A stretch of 64,000 bases of DNA from Campanula takesimana (lineage: Eukaryota; Streptophyta; Magnoliopsida; Asterales; Campanulaceae): the NCBI GenBank assembly GCA_026119855.1, contig JAOWBW010001917.1, forward strand, positions 97,766-161,765. The letters run 5' to 3'. Positions 1 to 11,173 of this stretch are shown in pieces; positions within the stretch are counted from its first letter, which is position 1; every line of letters begins with the position of its first letter. Below the pieces are notes generated by a model. That model was not told the origin of the DNA, ran no database searches, and saw only the letters and a program-made list of their open reading frames with translations. A program made the translations under genes and the position numbers.

Positions 1-3000
1 CGTGTATCCATATACATCGAGATCATCTTCCATCCCTCCATAGATCATAACAATTCTTTAGTCCTTCTTAAGTACTTTAAGAATTGTTTCACAACCATCC
101 AGTGAATCTCACCAGTGTCGGATTGATATCTACTCATCATGCTCCAAGCATTAGATATATCCGGCTTAGTACTTATCATGGCATCATGGATCCAATTGCC
201 GGAGAAAATGGCATCCCATTCATTTTCTCATGCTCATCATTTGTCTTAGGACATTTGATTCTTTGCATAGAAAAACATCCATGTAACATTGGCAACTGTC
301 CTCTCCTAGAATTTCCATGCGGAACCTTCTAATGACCTTGTCAATGTGTGTACTTTGGCTTTAAACCAATTTGCTTCCTTGATCTATCTCTATAGATCTT
401 AATGCCAAGGATATATGCAGCTTCATCCATATTCTTCATTGCGAAACATTTTCTTAACCAAATCTTTACAGATTAAAGTGTAGGAGTGTCGTTTCCAATG
501 AGTAATATGTCATCCACATATTAGATAAGGAATAGCACCATGCTCCCACTAATCTTCTTGTATATATAAAATTCATCTTCGTTCTTGATTAAGCCAAAGT
601 ATATGACTTATCAAAATGGAGATTCCAACTCCCAAAAGCTTGCTTCAATCCATCCAATGAATCTTCGCAACTTTCATACCTTTTAGAATTTTCTTGACTA
701 TCAAAACCTTTAGGTTGTATCCAATACATCCTTAAGTGAGTTCCCGTTGAGGAATGCTTGTTTTGACATCATTTTGTCAAATTTCATATTCCAAATATGA
801 ACATGTGACTATAAAATTCTAATAAGTTTCTTGCTAACCATGTAAGTTTTTCTCCAAGAAAAGTCATTCATCTCCTTTGGTTTTTACACCTTAGGTTAGA
901 ATGATCAAGTTCCAAACTTGATTATTATACATGAATTGCGTTTTAGATTTTATGACTCCAAGCCATTAATCTAAATGTGGAGTTGATATTGCATCTTTGA
1001 TATGTGGTAAATACTTCATTCTAAATGAACTTTACCTCAATACTTTCTATTTCAAAATATCCAATATTTCTTCTAATAGATTGTATTTTATCAAGTGTGC
1101 AAGTACTTGTATATCTTGAACGGATTTTCACAACCCCTTGTGAAGATTTGTTCAACTTCCATCTTAGGGTAAAATATATTTTCTAGGTCTCGAACCATTC
1201 GAGATACATTTTACTCCCACTGATTCTTTTAGAGATAAACCACTTATCTAGAAAAGTATCATCATAATCAACAAACCATTTGTTTCTTATGAGTAAAATT
1301 ATTATCCTCAAGTTTCCTTAGGATATCCCATGAAAGTATATTTATTAGATTTAAATGTGAGTGTGTCCCAAACAACTCCTTTCCAAAAGGTCTCAACATC
1401 TTAAACCTTTATGAAAGACAAACCGAGTTTTCTTTCACCATTTAACCCCTTCTGATGGAACTCAAATTAGTATAGTTATAGCGGTTTGTAATACATAACC
1501 CCAAAATTAATAATGGAAGATCAATTTGACTTTATCATCTAATGAACCATATCCAATATGGTTCTTGTACTTCCACGTAGACACATCATTTAGAATGGTG
1601 TTCTTAGTGAAGTTAATCGTGAAACTATTTCACAACTTTAATGATGATTGTCAAATTCTTGGTTAAATTATTCATCATCGTGATCCAATCAGAATCTTTG
1701 AATACTTTTGCCAAGTATAACCAAAATTCTCTTTTAGCATTGCTTCTTAATGCACCATATACATCGAAATGTATCAGGTCAAGTAAGATGTTAGCCTTTT
1801 ACCAATCATAGTAAAAGATGTCTTGGTCCAAGTAAACAAGATTTGCATAAATCAATGTCTTGGTCCAAGTAAACAAGATTTGCATAAATCATGTGATTCC
1901 AAATCATATGACTTAAAACTCCGTTCCATGGAATTTTAGATATGCATTTCTTATTTATTTGATCAAAACAATAATGAATAAAGAATTTTAATTATTTATG
2001 TTATAGCCTTTATTACATTGTTCTTCAAGATTTAGGATATAAGAATTATTTATATGATAACACAATGAAGTAAATCATAATAAATAAAGCACCTTTCTTA
2101 TTCCAAATAAGAAATAAATATCCTTCATTATCTTTTAACAAAACAATATTTCCTACTTCATTAGTAAAGCCACTTTAAAAGTGTTCTATGAACAATGTTG
2201 CAACTCTTGCATCATTATCATTCATAGATCAACCTTTACTATAAGTAGTCTTTCAATTTACTAATTATTCTGGTATCCAATACCCAATAATTAAATTTAG
2301 AAAGATTCATTTATAACATAAAATTCCCAAGTGGTAGTCCCACTACCATTCCTTTTATTGATCATCCAGAATTTTGACTACAATTCTAAATGGTCAATCC
2401 AATTGCCATTTTAACCAAATTGCATCAATTAGAGTTATTATTTTAACCATAATTATTTCTTTTAGGTTTGACAACTCTTGTCTTACCTTTCTTTTGGCAC
2501 TTGGCCCTTTTCCTTATGAACCATGAGCTCTGGAGAACCATTCTCCAATATCTTCATCTTCGCAGTTTTTCAGCATGTTAATGCAACTCGAAGAAATTCT
2601 TATTCATTCTAAGCATGTTATTGTCCATCACAAAGTGATTATAACTCTTAGGCAATGAATCAAGAATAAGATCCATGGCTAGCTCCAATCCAATTGGACT
2701 ACCAAGTTTCTCAAGATACTCTATGTAGTCATTATCTTAAGCGTGTGAGGTTCCACTTATTGCCCTTTGCTCTTTTTGCAAGAAGTGAATGCAATAATGG
2801 TTTTATACCTCTCTTGCTTAGATTGCTCTTTGAAACATGTAACTCAACTCCACGCCTATCTAATAGGCTTCCACAAGTTCCAAACTTTGTTGGAGTTTTG
2901 AGCACATAATCGCGAGCATAAGACAACTCACATTCCTAAAATCATATTCATGATTCTTGTGATTGTCTATCTCTGGCATTGGGTTCTTCAGGAATAGGCC

Positions 3001-3130
3001 CATTAAGAATGTACAACACATCTTCTTGCCTTAGAACAAGTCTTAGGCTCAGGATCCAATCCATGAAGTTTGTACCATTCTCTATGAAGCTCATCCTTCT
3101 AAAGGATTGATCGCAACGAAGTTAGTTGTC
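1..3130 (-). pseudogene. E1 gag-pol remnant
   Basis: No open frame longer than about 80 codons survives, but similarity to E2 gag-pol runs the whole length: RNase H/RT near 1-700, integrase near 1200-2000, and gag near 2450-3130, ending at a start region equivalent to the E2 gag start at 18588. The segment is about 400 bp shorter than in E2 because of scattered deletions. The RT catalytic YVDD codons are still legible at 509-520, directly after an in-frame stop. It cannot make a functional polyprotein. Identification rests on the E2 alignment, not on intact domains. Confidence 0.8.
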
Positions 3131-4805
3131 ATCTACAACTTATGCAAAATTTCTAAAATTTTACAAGTACCAATCTCACTAAAGAGATAAATAATGTATT
3201 TTCCAAAAATACTACCACTAAATTATATAACCTTCTCACACATCCAATGTATAATATAATTTAAATGGGGTAAGATCCAACTTTAATTTAATTTTGAGTC
3301 CACGGAGGCGGACCGCTCAAAACTAAATTAATTAGGTAGACAACCCTGTCAATCATATCTCATATGACTCTTAGATCCTTTCATGAGACTCTTTTGATAT
3401 TGGGCTAAGATCCAACTTTAATTTAACTTTGAGTCCACGGAGGCGGACCGCTCAAAATCAAATTAATTAGGTAGACAATTTCTTGTCAATCATATCTCAT
3501 ATGATTCTTAGGGATCCAATTCCGAAAGCATGTTTAATCTCATCTTTTGCCTAGGCCCAAAACTGTTTTGACGCCTTATTAAGTCCAACAATTTTAAACG
3601 TATAGGAACCATTCAATTTAATGCACCTTGCGGAGGCGAACCCACATTAAATTAATGAACCTCATCTTGCTCATTCATGAATAAAATTAATGCACCTCGC
3701 GGAGGCGAACCCACATTAAAGTCACCCATGTATTAACAAGTGTCTTAATCATGGCATGGCAAAAAGGACTTAAAACTTTCTTGAAGGTTCATCACCATAT
3801 AGCATACAACACATTTATGAGCACACAAGATAAACATGTTACGCATCAAGTTTAGCCACTAAATTAATCTCTATTAATTTAAGCACAACATTTATGTGTC
3901 ATTAGTTTCTCTATAATTATGAGGATGAGACTATTTCAACTTTGGTTATTATCTCCAAATCAAGACAACAAGAAGTGCGGTCGAACTAAGCCATTAGGCA
4001 ACCACAATCCCGCACTAATTCAAGAAACCAAGAAAGTAGTCCATGTGGCCGAAACTAAGCAATAGATGGTCTCGATGAACGTAGGCCAATTGCATTCACA
4101 ATTCCACATGGATCTCTAATCATTGAATCAAGAACTTTGTTTCTCAATTTTAGCAAATTATGAACTCTTCATAATTCTAACTTTGATTTATCTTTGAAAC
4201 TTTGATTGCGGTCAAGTTTGGGAAACACAATCTCGTTGAACGTAGATTAGCCATCCAAACCTTGAACCAATCTTAGAATCACAAGACTAAAACAAATAGG
4301 AAAATCAAACCCCAAGATCCACACTCAAACCAACTACCCAAAGCCCATTCCAGATCAGCAAGTCTGGTCTGGTTTTGTTACTGGTTCGGTTGGACCTCTC
4401 GAAAATTCCAAATTCCAATTTTAACCAAAATCAGAACAGAATCACTGAACTGTGCGGCCGCCCAAACTCTCCTGTGCGGTTGCCCAAACATGTGCGGCCG
4501 CCCAGGGAGATTTGTGCGGTCGCCCAAACGCATCAGAAGGAATTTTGAAGTTCGAAAATTTGTCTCAAAATTGTCTTTCCCCGATTATTAAAACCATGAT
4601 CCAATCAGAATTAATAATCAAACAATTCAGAATCCATCATAATATTTATTACGATTGAATCGTTCGATTAAAGTTGTAAAACAATAAACCATATAAAATC
4701 ACATAACACATAAACATCATATAATCCAATATTCATATCATGCTTGGCACATAAACAATTTATATACACACAACATGATCTAGTATTGAAATAATCAACA
4801 TGAAC
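3131..4805 (-). other. E1 untranslated leader between primer site and gag
   Basis: About 1.7 kb without coding capacity, matching the E2 leader (18589-20124). It contains two stem-loop motifs: one at 3292-3322, duplicated at 3428-3457, and one at 3615-3653 with a second copy at 3685-3720. A GC-rich cassette of four imperfect tgtgcggNcgcccaa units lies at 4452-4530. Long copia leaders commonly hold packaging and dimerisation signals; that role is inferred here. Confidence 0.6.
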
Positions 4806-4820
4806 GGGGCTCTGATACCA
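4806..4820 (-). other. E1 primer binding site (initiator tRNA-Met type)
   Basis: On the minus strand the sequence reads TGGTATCAGAGCCCC one base from the LTR edge. This is the standard plant copia primer site complementary to the 3' end of initiator tRNA-Met, and it fixes the orientation of E1. Confidence 0.9.
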
Positions 4821-4821
4821 C

Positions 4822-6274
4822 TGTTGGGTTTCGTAGTCACATGCGCAGCGGAATTAAGCATTTAAAATTTAATGAAACCCAAAGCCCATAGATCCATTCA
4901 TATGATTAAGCCAAATACAATATGATGAATACTAGAATACTAACCCTTGATCCCTTTGATTTTGCAACCATGAATTCGATAGAGACTTGAAAACATGATC
5001 ACGATCATTGCAATAATCACGAACTTTGAAGATGATAAATTTCACCCTCTAGCGGTATCCACACCACGAACGAATATCAAGAACACTTGATCTTGGTTGC
5101 TAGACCAAATTATGAAACACGTTTTCACAATTAATATGAACTATATGGAATTTTCTTTGTGTATAATTTTGTTCTTCAATCTAAGATTTCTTAGAACAAA
5201 ATAAAACCCTCTTAAACTCCTTTTGGAGGCTTGCACAAAACATTAGGTCTGAGTTATGGCCGAATTCTGATGTTTATACACAAGTAAGACCTATTCCAAA
5301 TAGGAAACTTGTGTTAAAACCCGTCTAAAATTCAATTCCGAGTCAAATTAGGAATCTGCCCCCGACAGCACTGTGCGGCTTCCCAAACTGAGGTGTGCGG
5401 CCGCCCAAGTTCTTGTGCGGTCGCCCAGCCCATTTGGGCGGTCGCCCAAAGGCCTAGAAAAATCCAATTTTTCAAATTTCCAATATAGTCCTTATTTAGG
5501 ATTCGTTCTATTGTGTGTGACCCTCTAGGATTATACTAAGTTGGCAATGGGTTCAAACATGAAACCATAAGATATGATTAGGTTCTAGCAAACCGTCATA
5601 CCTACCCAAATAGTATAACTAGATACAAGTTCGCATTCCTTTTAGAACATGTTATAATCCCTTTGTCCATGATGTCATTGAACACAAGTCATGGTCAACA
5701 AGTCAACTTGTATTGTTCAATACTTTCTCGATTCCGAATATGTTGATAATCCAAATGACATTGATCCAATCAATCCATTTAAGTTTGGCCAAACATTTCA
5801 TCAACATCATTCCTTCGAGGGGCCCAAGCTTGACATCTCTCCGAAGAGGGACAAATCCATTTAGCTTATTATTCTTCCCTACGTGAATCCGATTATGCCA
5901 ATCATACCTTTTATAACTACCGTGTTAAGGTAGCGTTTGAATATGTCAAACATAATGTTCATCAAGTGGAAGACTATAATAACTTCATGTCTAAGGATTC
6001 AAATGACATAACTAATATGAGATTTATATATGGCATCGACCATGACATAAATCTCATACCGCGGGTCATGTCCAGTACCTTGTTCCAAACAAGTACCCAT
6101 AAATCTAACATGATCATCCCATGATCATTTAGCCTTTATACTAGTGCTTAACAAGCTCTAGGGACGGAGATTATTATAAGCAAATAATAATAATCTTATT
6201 ATCTCTTTATCATTATGAATAAATGATAACTCATACAACGTTTAACAACCGTGCCTAGGGCACCAACACCAACA
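4822..6274 (-). repeat. E1 5' LTR (about 1.45 kb)
   Basis: On the plus strand it runs from tgttgggttt to ccaaca, i.e. TG...CA on the element strand. It matches the E2 LTRs (13084-14604, 20141-21638) and the E3 3' LTR. A TATA-like TATAAACA on the minus strand lies at 5272-5279. The GC-rich segment 5363-5452 uses tgtgcggNcgcccaa units, unlike the gagcgcccgc units of E2. The exact right edge is blurred by the caccaacaccaacacc run. Confidence 0.85.
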
Positions 6275-6607
6275 CCAACGCGCGCGCCTTTGACAGCAGT
6301 TCAGACAGAAACAGCCCTTGTCAGTTCAGAACAGAACACAAACACTTCAACATATCCAACCTGCAGCAAAATCAAATCCCAGCAACAAAAGGAGTTCAAG
6401 CATCAACAACAAGCATCCTTTGGGCACACATTTGTTTGTAAAGAGTCGACATCTAAGATCGAGTCGCTAATAAAACATAAAATGAGTAGTAAGATAACTA
6501 GGATTGTAAATACATGTTAAATGTTATTACAGGCAAAAATAAAAATGTTTTCAATCCCTCATCCTCTCAGCCGCAACAGCTCGGGCACATCATCACCAGT
6601 ACTGTGC
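6275..6607. other. G0 spacer downstream of the PMD gene
   Basis: About 330 bp between the E1 LTR and the PMD stop codon. It begins with a gcgcgcgcc-rich stretch resembling the GC-rich segment in the G0-family LTRs. I see no credible gene in it; short plus-strand frames are uninformative. Confidence 0.4.
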
Positions 6608-9020
6608 TCACCCCCTGCTACCGCTCTCGGTCTCCTCATCGTCATCATCATCCTCATCATCATCATCGTCATCATCATCCTCAGACTCAGATGTCTCAAT
6701 CACAACATCAGGACGGGTCCTCTTGGCATCTCTCCCTGATGAACTGGCGCCACCCCGGCTCTGGCTACCTTCTCGGCTCAAACTTCTACTATGGCTACCT
6801 CCGTGGCTCAGATTCCTGCTCAACGACTGCCTCGCCGAAGAGACAGCCTCATCAATGTCCAGTGCAGCATCCCTGCAGCCTCGTCCCATGCCCCGAGCAC
6901 CTCGGGCAGCTCCTCTCGCAGCACCAGCAGCATCTCTAGTCATGGCAGCAATATCCCTGCACAGCTCCAGCACCCTCTCCTCCAGCTGACGGAGACTCTG
7001 CCTCATCCTTTTGTTCTGCCTACCCAAGTGCCTATAAGTAGCTACGGGCACCTGTTGCAACAAAGAACAAGAAAAGGAAATTACATCAACACAAAGGACA
7101 GAAAAACAAGACTGGAACTGAGAAATGCAAAGATGGTCAGAAAACATACCACAGCAGCATGAGCGGGAGGCTCTCTCTCTGGTGACATATCCTCGAGAAC
7201 AATCTCCCTCTGCTCCTCAAAGACCCCGAAGTTGCAATAAGTGTAATAAGGAGGAGGCAAAGGAGGATTAAAACAATACCCGGCACCGGTAGTATAAAAC
7301 TGAGCGGAGGTCGTAGGAGCAGCCTGTGATCTCCTCGGATCAGCAAACATGAAGCCTTGCATCAAGTTGTTCTCCCTGAAGAGGCCATAATCCTGATCCA
7401 AGTGAATATAAGGGAAGGCATCAACCCCTACCATGTATGTTGCGCGATCAGTCTCTGAAAGTGACCTCCAATTACGAGGGCAGAAAGGAGGAACGTCTGG
7501 AACTGCAGGACAAGGGGGGGTATAAAAGTCTGTCACCTGGGTACCATGCTGCCAGAACACCCTGTCTCCCAAATACAGGGCCATGCACTCACCCGAACTC
7601 ATCAAAATCCGAGAACGGGTAGGAATAAGAGTGTGCTCAAACCAGTGCTGAACTGATCTCCACGGATACAAAGAGAAGGCAACAGACTCAGGCCTCAAGG
7701 TGTCTAAGTGCCGTCGGGCTGAAGTAAGACTAATGGGGTTCGTGCCAGTCTTCACATTCCTCTCCTTATACGCCCACCGTGCGCAGTCCGGATACGGGGG
7801 CTGGCCTTCCTTGGCAATCTTGAAATCCCTCAGATTCAGGATAGCAAAAGCCCAAAGCTGTAAACAAGAGGCAGAAACAAAGGTAATGACAGTCAACGAA
7901 AAAGGCAGTTATGACCAAGGCAAGGCGAATATAAAAGAGACAATGAATGGTATACCTCCCACAGCAAGCTGAAGCCCATAACCGAGCTAGTGGTCGAGCG
8001 GCTGGTCAAATCCATGCCGTGGTAACAAGCAGCCAAGCCCGCTGCGCCCCAGTTATATTGGCCGATCTGGTCCAAGTCCACTAACAAGTCAAGCAGGGCC
8101 AAAGAGGCCGAAGATCCCCCGTTGGCAAACAAAGTATGGGATAACAAGTACCAAATAAAGCAACGGGTCACGGCATCGACCCGATCAGCAGTAACACCTC
8201 GAGCCTCAGCCATCAAGATGCTGAAATAAGCCCGGATTCGCCCCCATGTCACTCGAGAATTCTTAACCTCGAACCGGCAGTCAACCAAAGCCAGTAACTC
8301 GTCCGAAGTCCGAACTGCCCCTCTCAAACCAAAGGGGACAGGTATCCCCATGAACGACAAGCCCGTCAAAGCTGTGAAATCGGTAGGCGTCATAGTCACC
8401 TCGCCCATGGGTAAATGGAAGGTATGGGTGGTGTCCCACCATCTTTCCCTCAATGCCTGGACCACATCGGGGTCATTCTTCAAAGCTGGGAGGCTGGTGA
8501 CAAAGAGACCAAAATGAGTCCCTGTAACTCAGGTCCGAACATTCTCAGGCAACCTCTTCCATATAGAGATGGTCCCATGAGCCCCACCGCGGATCTCTGT
8601 CAGACGGGTCCACTCCTGAAAGGAAAGAAGGAACAACGAAAATTTCATCAGCATGACTGCTAGAAAACGGATGAACTCAACACAGAGATTTCAATGGCAG
8701 AACAATGTACAAGCAAGTATGTGAACATGAAAATGGGCACCCCAACATGTTTCTTACAACAAATCAGCAACAATGAACAACATGCAAAGAATGATCAATA
8801 AAGCTGCTGCAATAATATTTCGGGTGAAGAAAACAGAACTTCATGAAATCCGAAATCGACAAGAAAGGTGAGGCATTCTTACCAAACCCGAAGTCACGAA
8901 GTGAGAAATGTGGGTATGAGGCCGGAAAGTAAGCAAGCTCGGGTCCATAGCTTCAACCCCAATTTCGGGCTCCTCGCCCTGTGGCATCTCAAACGGAGGT
9001 GATTGCTGACGATCCGACAT
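6608..9020 (-). pseudogene. Four-exon plant mobile domain (PMD) protein gene, one in-frame stop
   Basis: Exons on the minus strand: 9020-8883, 8615-7956, 7857-7150, 7051-6608. Each boundary has a GT donor and AG acceptor (GTAAG, GTATAC, GTATG donors; TTTCAG, TTTACAG, CAACAG acceptors), and all three introns are phase 0. Joined length is 1950 nt, about 649 residues. Exon 2 holds the PMD hallmark around W-DTTHTFHLPMGEVTMT followed by a DFTALTGL segment. Exon 4 is Arg/Ser-rich and ends in a long Asp/Glu run, a likely disordered nuclear-type tail. One TGA at 8529-8531 (about residue 75) breaks the frame; otherwise it reads through. PMD proteins of the MAIL1/MAIN family act in transposon silencing and development, and PMD genes are known to be shared with gypsy elements. 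Here the gene is antisense to G0. Activity is unknown; the stop could be a recent mutation or a sequence error. Confidence 0.85.
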
Positions 9021-9166
9021 CGTTTCTGTGACGGAATTGATCCTAGAACATCAAGAAGGTGTTTTGGGGTAATTTTTCTACGAAAATTGGGCTTGGAATT
9101 TGGAGGGTTCTTCAAATTTTTGAAAACTGACCGAAAATAGCGAACAGCCTGTTTAAAAATGCTGAA

Positions 9167-9172
9167 CTTATA
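9167..9172 (-). promoter_or_regulatory. TATA-like box of the antisense PMD gene
   Basis: TATAAG on the minus strand, about 150 bp upstream of the PMD ATG at 9020. A start site some 30 bp downstream would leave a 5' UTR of about 115 nt. No nearer TATA-like sequence was seen. Assignment rests on sequence and spacing only. Confidence 0.4.
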
Positions 9173-9179
9173 CGCCAGG

Positions 9180-9500
9180 CAAGCGCCCCCCGACATAATC
9201 ATACGAGGCGCACGCGTCCCATAACGAGGCCCGGACGCGCGCTCTTCCCATCATCAGGCAGGTTCAGAAGCAGTCTCCCATGCAAGAAACCATGCACCGT
9301 ATCAAGGTTTCCCCACGGATTCCGAACTCCCTAAGTTCTGTCACGGGTGCCATACCACCCTCAAGAGTCAATCTCAACATTTCATCCCCAGCAGGAACAT
9401 TTTTCTGGTCGCGGTCAACTGTGCCCGCACCCCACAATTCAAAAGTCAAGTGTGACTCCAAGTGGCACGAGACTTCAAAGCAATATTTCATCAGACAGAT
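9180..9500. other. G0 spacer between PMD promoter region and tandem array
   Basis: No gene recognised. 9183-9245 is GC-rich with repeated gcgc/cgcgc words, similar in flavour to the cassettes in the G0-family LTRs; the remainder is unremarkable. Confidence 0.4.
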
Positions 9501-9990
9501 TTCACTAACGGATTTGTCCTCAAAGGTTCACTAACGGCCTCACTCAAAGGTTCACTAACGGCCTCCTCAAAGGTTCACTAACGGCCTCTTCGAAGGTTCA
9601 CTAACGGCCTCATCAACGGATTTCACTGACGGATTCGTCAACAAAGGTTCACTAACGACCTCTTCAAAGGTTCACCAACGGCCTCATCAACGAATTTCAC
9701 TAACGGATTCGTCCTCTTCAAAGGTTCACTAACGGCCTCATCAACGAATTTCACTAACGGATTCGTCCTAAAAGGTTCACTAATGGACTCCTCAAAGGTT
9801 CACTAACGGCCTCCTCAAAGGTTCAGTAACGACCTCTCCAAAGGTTCACTAACGGCCTCCTCAAAGGTTCACTAACGGCCTCTCCAAAGGTTCACCAACG
9901 GCCTCATCAACGGATTTCACTAACGGATTCGTCCTCAAAGGCTCACTAACGGCCTCGTTCAAAAGGTTCACTAACGGCCTCATTCAAGAT
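9501..9990. repeat. Tandem array of AACGG (MSA-like) units in G0
   Basis: About 21 imperfect units of roughly 20-25 bp built on aaaggttcactaacggcctc, with a second unit type ttcactaacggattcgtc interspersed. By hand count 14 units contain exact CACTAACGG, 2 contain CACCAACGG and about 5 are degenerate. The core matches the plant M-phase-specific activator consensus (YCYAACGGYY, bound by three-repeat MYB proteins) at 9 of 10 positions. The array lies upstream of the antisense PMD TATA box and about 200 bp before the 3' LTR. Regulatory function is inferred. Confidence 0.75.
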
Positions 9991-10184
9991 ATTCAGCCGG
10001 CAGGTTCACCTAACGAATCATACCACCCTCTCTATCAACAAAAGCCGCTCACACAGGGAGCGCACCACTCTCTCTCGCAATTTCAAATTCTTGCTTTCAT
10101 CGAGTCTTTGCTTTTTTATCTTGGTGATGTCCTCGGCGGGTGTTTTTTAACTTTCGTCGACGTGTTTTGCTTTGCAATCCACGT

Positions 10185-10197
10185 CGCCGAGGGGCTC
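10185..10197 (+). other. G0 polypurine tract
   Basis: cgccgaggggctc lies directly before the LTR start, corresponding to gacgaggggctc before the G1 3' LTR. It marks 10198-11173 as a 3' LTR rather than a solo LTR. Confidence 0.6.
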
Positions 10198-11173
10198 TGT
10201 AGCCACCCCGCCTTGGACCGCTCACCCCGATTGCACATTTGATCTTGTGTTTCTCCCTATTTTAAGTGTTTCTCGTTAGTTTCTGTCACTTCCGTTAAGT
10301 TCCTGACTGACTTCGTTAAGTCCAGGGACTAAACTGAATGATAGGGCTGACTTTCTAGTCCATTCTGTCAAAATTGCCTTCTCTGAGTCGCGCGCCTTCG
10401 ACAGGAGGAGCCAGGCGCGCGCGCCTACCGCCCCCAAAGAAGGAAGCGCGCGCCTCTGGGCGTCAGTTACAGATTTCTGGCCAGGATTCTCTCCCTTGCT
10501 CAATTTACAGGATTTTGCCCGGGAATGATTTCTTGGTGACTGAGTTTTGGCACCAAAAACACCCCTCTTTCACCTATAAAAACCTCCCTTTACCTCCATT
10601 TTCAAGGACCGGAAAATTGAACTTACAAAAACTATACCAAAACCACTTTCTAAAGGTCCCCCAAGGATCTCATCAAGCAATATTTGAAGGTCTTCAAATT
10701 GTAGGTAAAAGTCCATCTTTTCCTTTCTTTTCTACTTCATCTCATCTCTCTCTTTTATTCTAATCAAATGTGCAATCACCCAAATCATTTTGGGACATGA
10801 CTCTAATGATCACCTCATCTCATTGAGGTTGGTTAAGGAGTTATCTCCCACATTCCAAACTCTATTTTAAAACCCCTTTTTATGACTTAAAGAAGAAGAA
10901 GAAGAACGTTATCATTCATGTAGATTTTGATCAAGCAAGACCAACTTTAGTTGGGCGAGATGGGTGTTTCGGTACTTCCCATCTCGTAATCTAACCCCCG
11001 AACCTCAAAACAAAGAATCTCTGTTTTCGTAATCAAACTTAGGCTATTATCAATAGGTTTTTCTTATGTTCCACAAAACATAGGTGGCGACTCTAAACAA
11101 TCTAAAACAAGTTAGACATCCTAGGATAATTCACCGCTCTAGCCTAAAGCCGTGGTTTCCCGGGGTATCTACA
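10198..11173 (+). repeat. G0 3' LTR (about 0.98 kb)
   Basis: Starts TGTAGCCACCCCGCC and ends GGGGTATCTACA. A TATA box (TATAAAAA) lies at 10575-10582. The same family occurs as a solo LTR at 41544-42532 in opposite orientation. Near its 3' end is a PBS-like ggtggcgactct at 11082-11093. Its right edge abuts copia E3 in the protease region, at a GCGSH-type motif, so G0 probably interrupted E3. Confidence 0.85.

Larger units (their letters stand above)
1..6274 (-). mobile_element. E1: decayed Ty1/copia element, 5' LTR plus internal part (3' end outside window)
   Basis: Read on the minus strand the order is 5' LTR (4822-6274), primer site (4806-4820), long untranslated leader (3131-4805) and a decayed gag-pol (3130 down to 1). 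It aligns throughout with E2, the better preserved relative at 13084-21638; base 1 corresponds to about 15080 in E2, inside the RNase H region. The right LTR edge abuts G0 internal sequence, so E1 probably inserted into G0. Its other LTR and target duplication lie outside the window, so the insertion cannot be proven here. Confidence 0.85.
6275..11173 (+). mobile_element. G0: 3' part of a Ty3/gypsy (Tat-like) element carrying an antisense PMD gene
   Basis: The 3' LTR (10198-11173) is preceded by a purine-rich tract (gaggggctc) like those of G1 and G3. The internal part left of it holds a four-exon antisense PMD gene, a spacer and a tandem repeat array, but no gag or pol; those would lie to the left and are replaced by E1. 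An accessory ORF on the opposite strand between pol and the 3' LTR is a known feature of some Tat-lineage gypsy elements, and G3 in this window has the same layout. Lineage assignment is inference because G0 pol is not visible. Confidence 0.7.

Noticed and set aside
6514..7162. Plus-strand frames with His/Ser-rich or hydrophobic runs
   Set aside because: They are shadows of PMD exon 4, whose Asp/Glu codons read as cat/atc repeats on the other strand.
9501..9990. CRISPR-like array
   Set aside because: Units are near-contiguous with no unique spacers, repeats vary, and the context is a plant retrotransposon.
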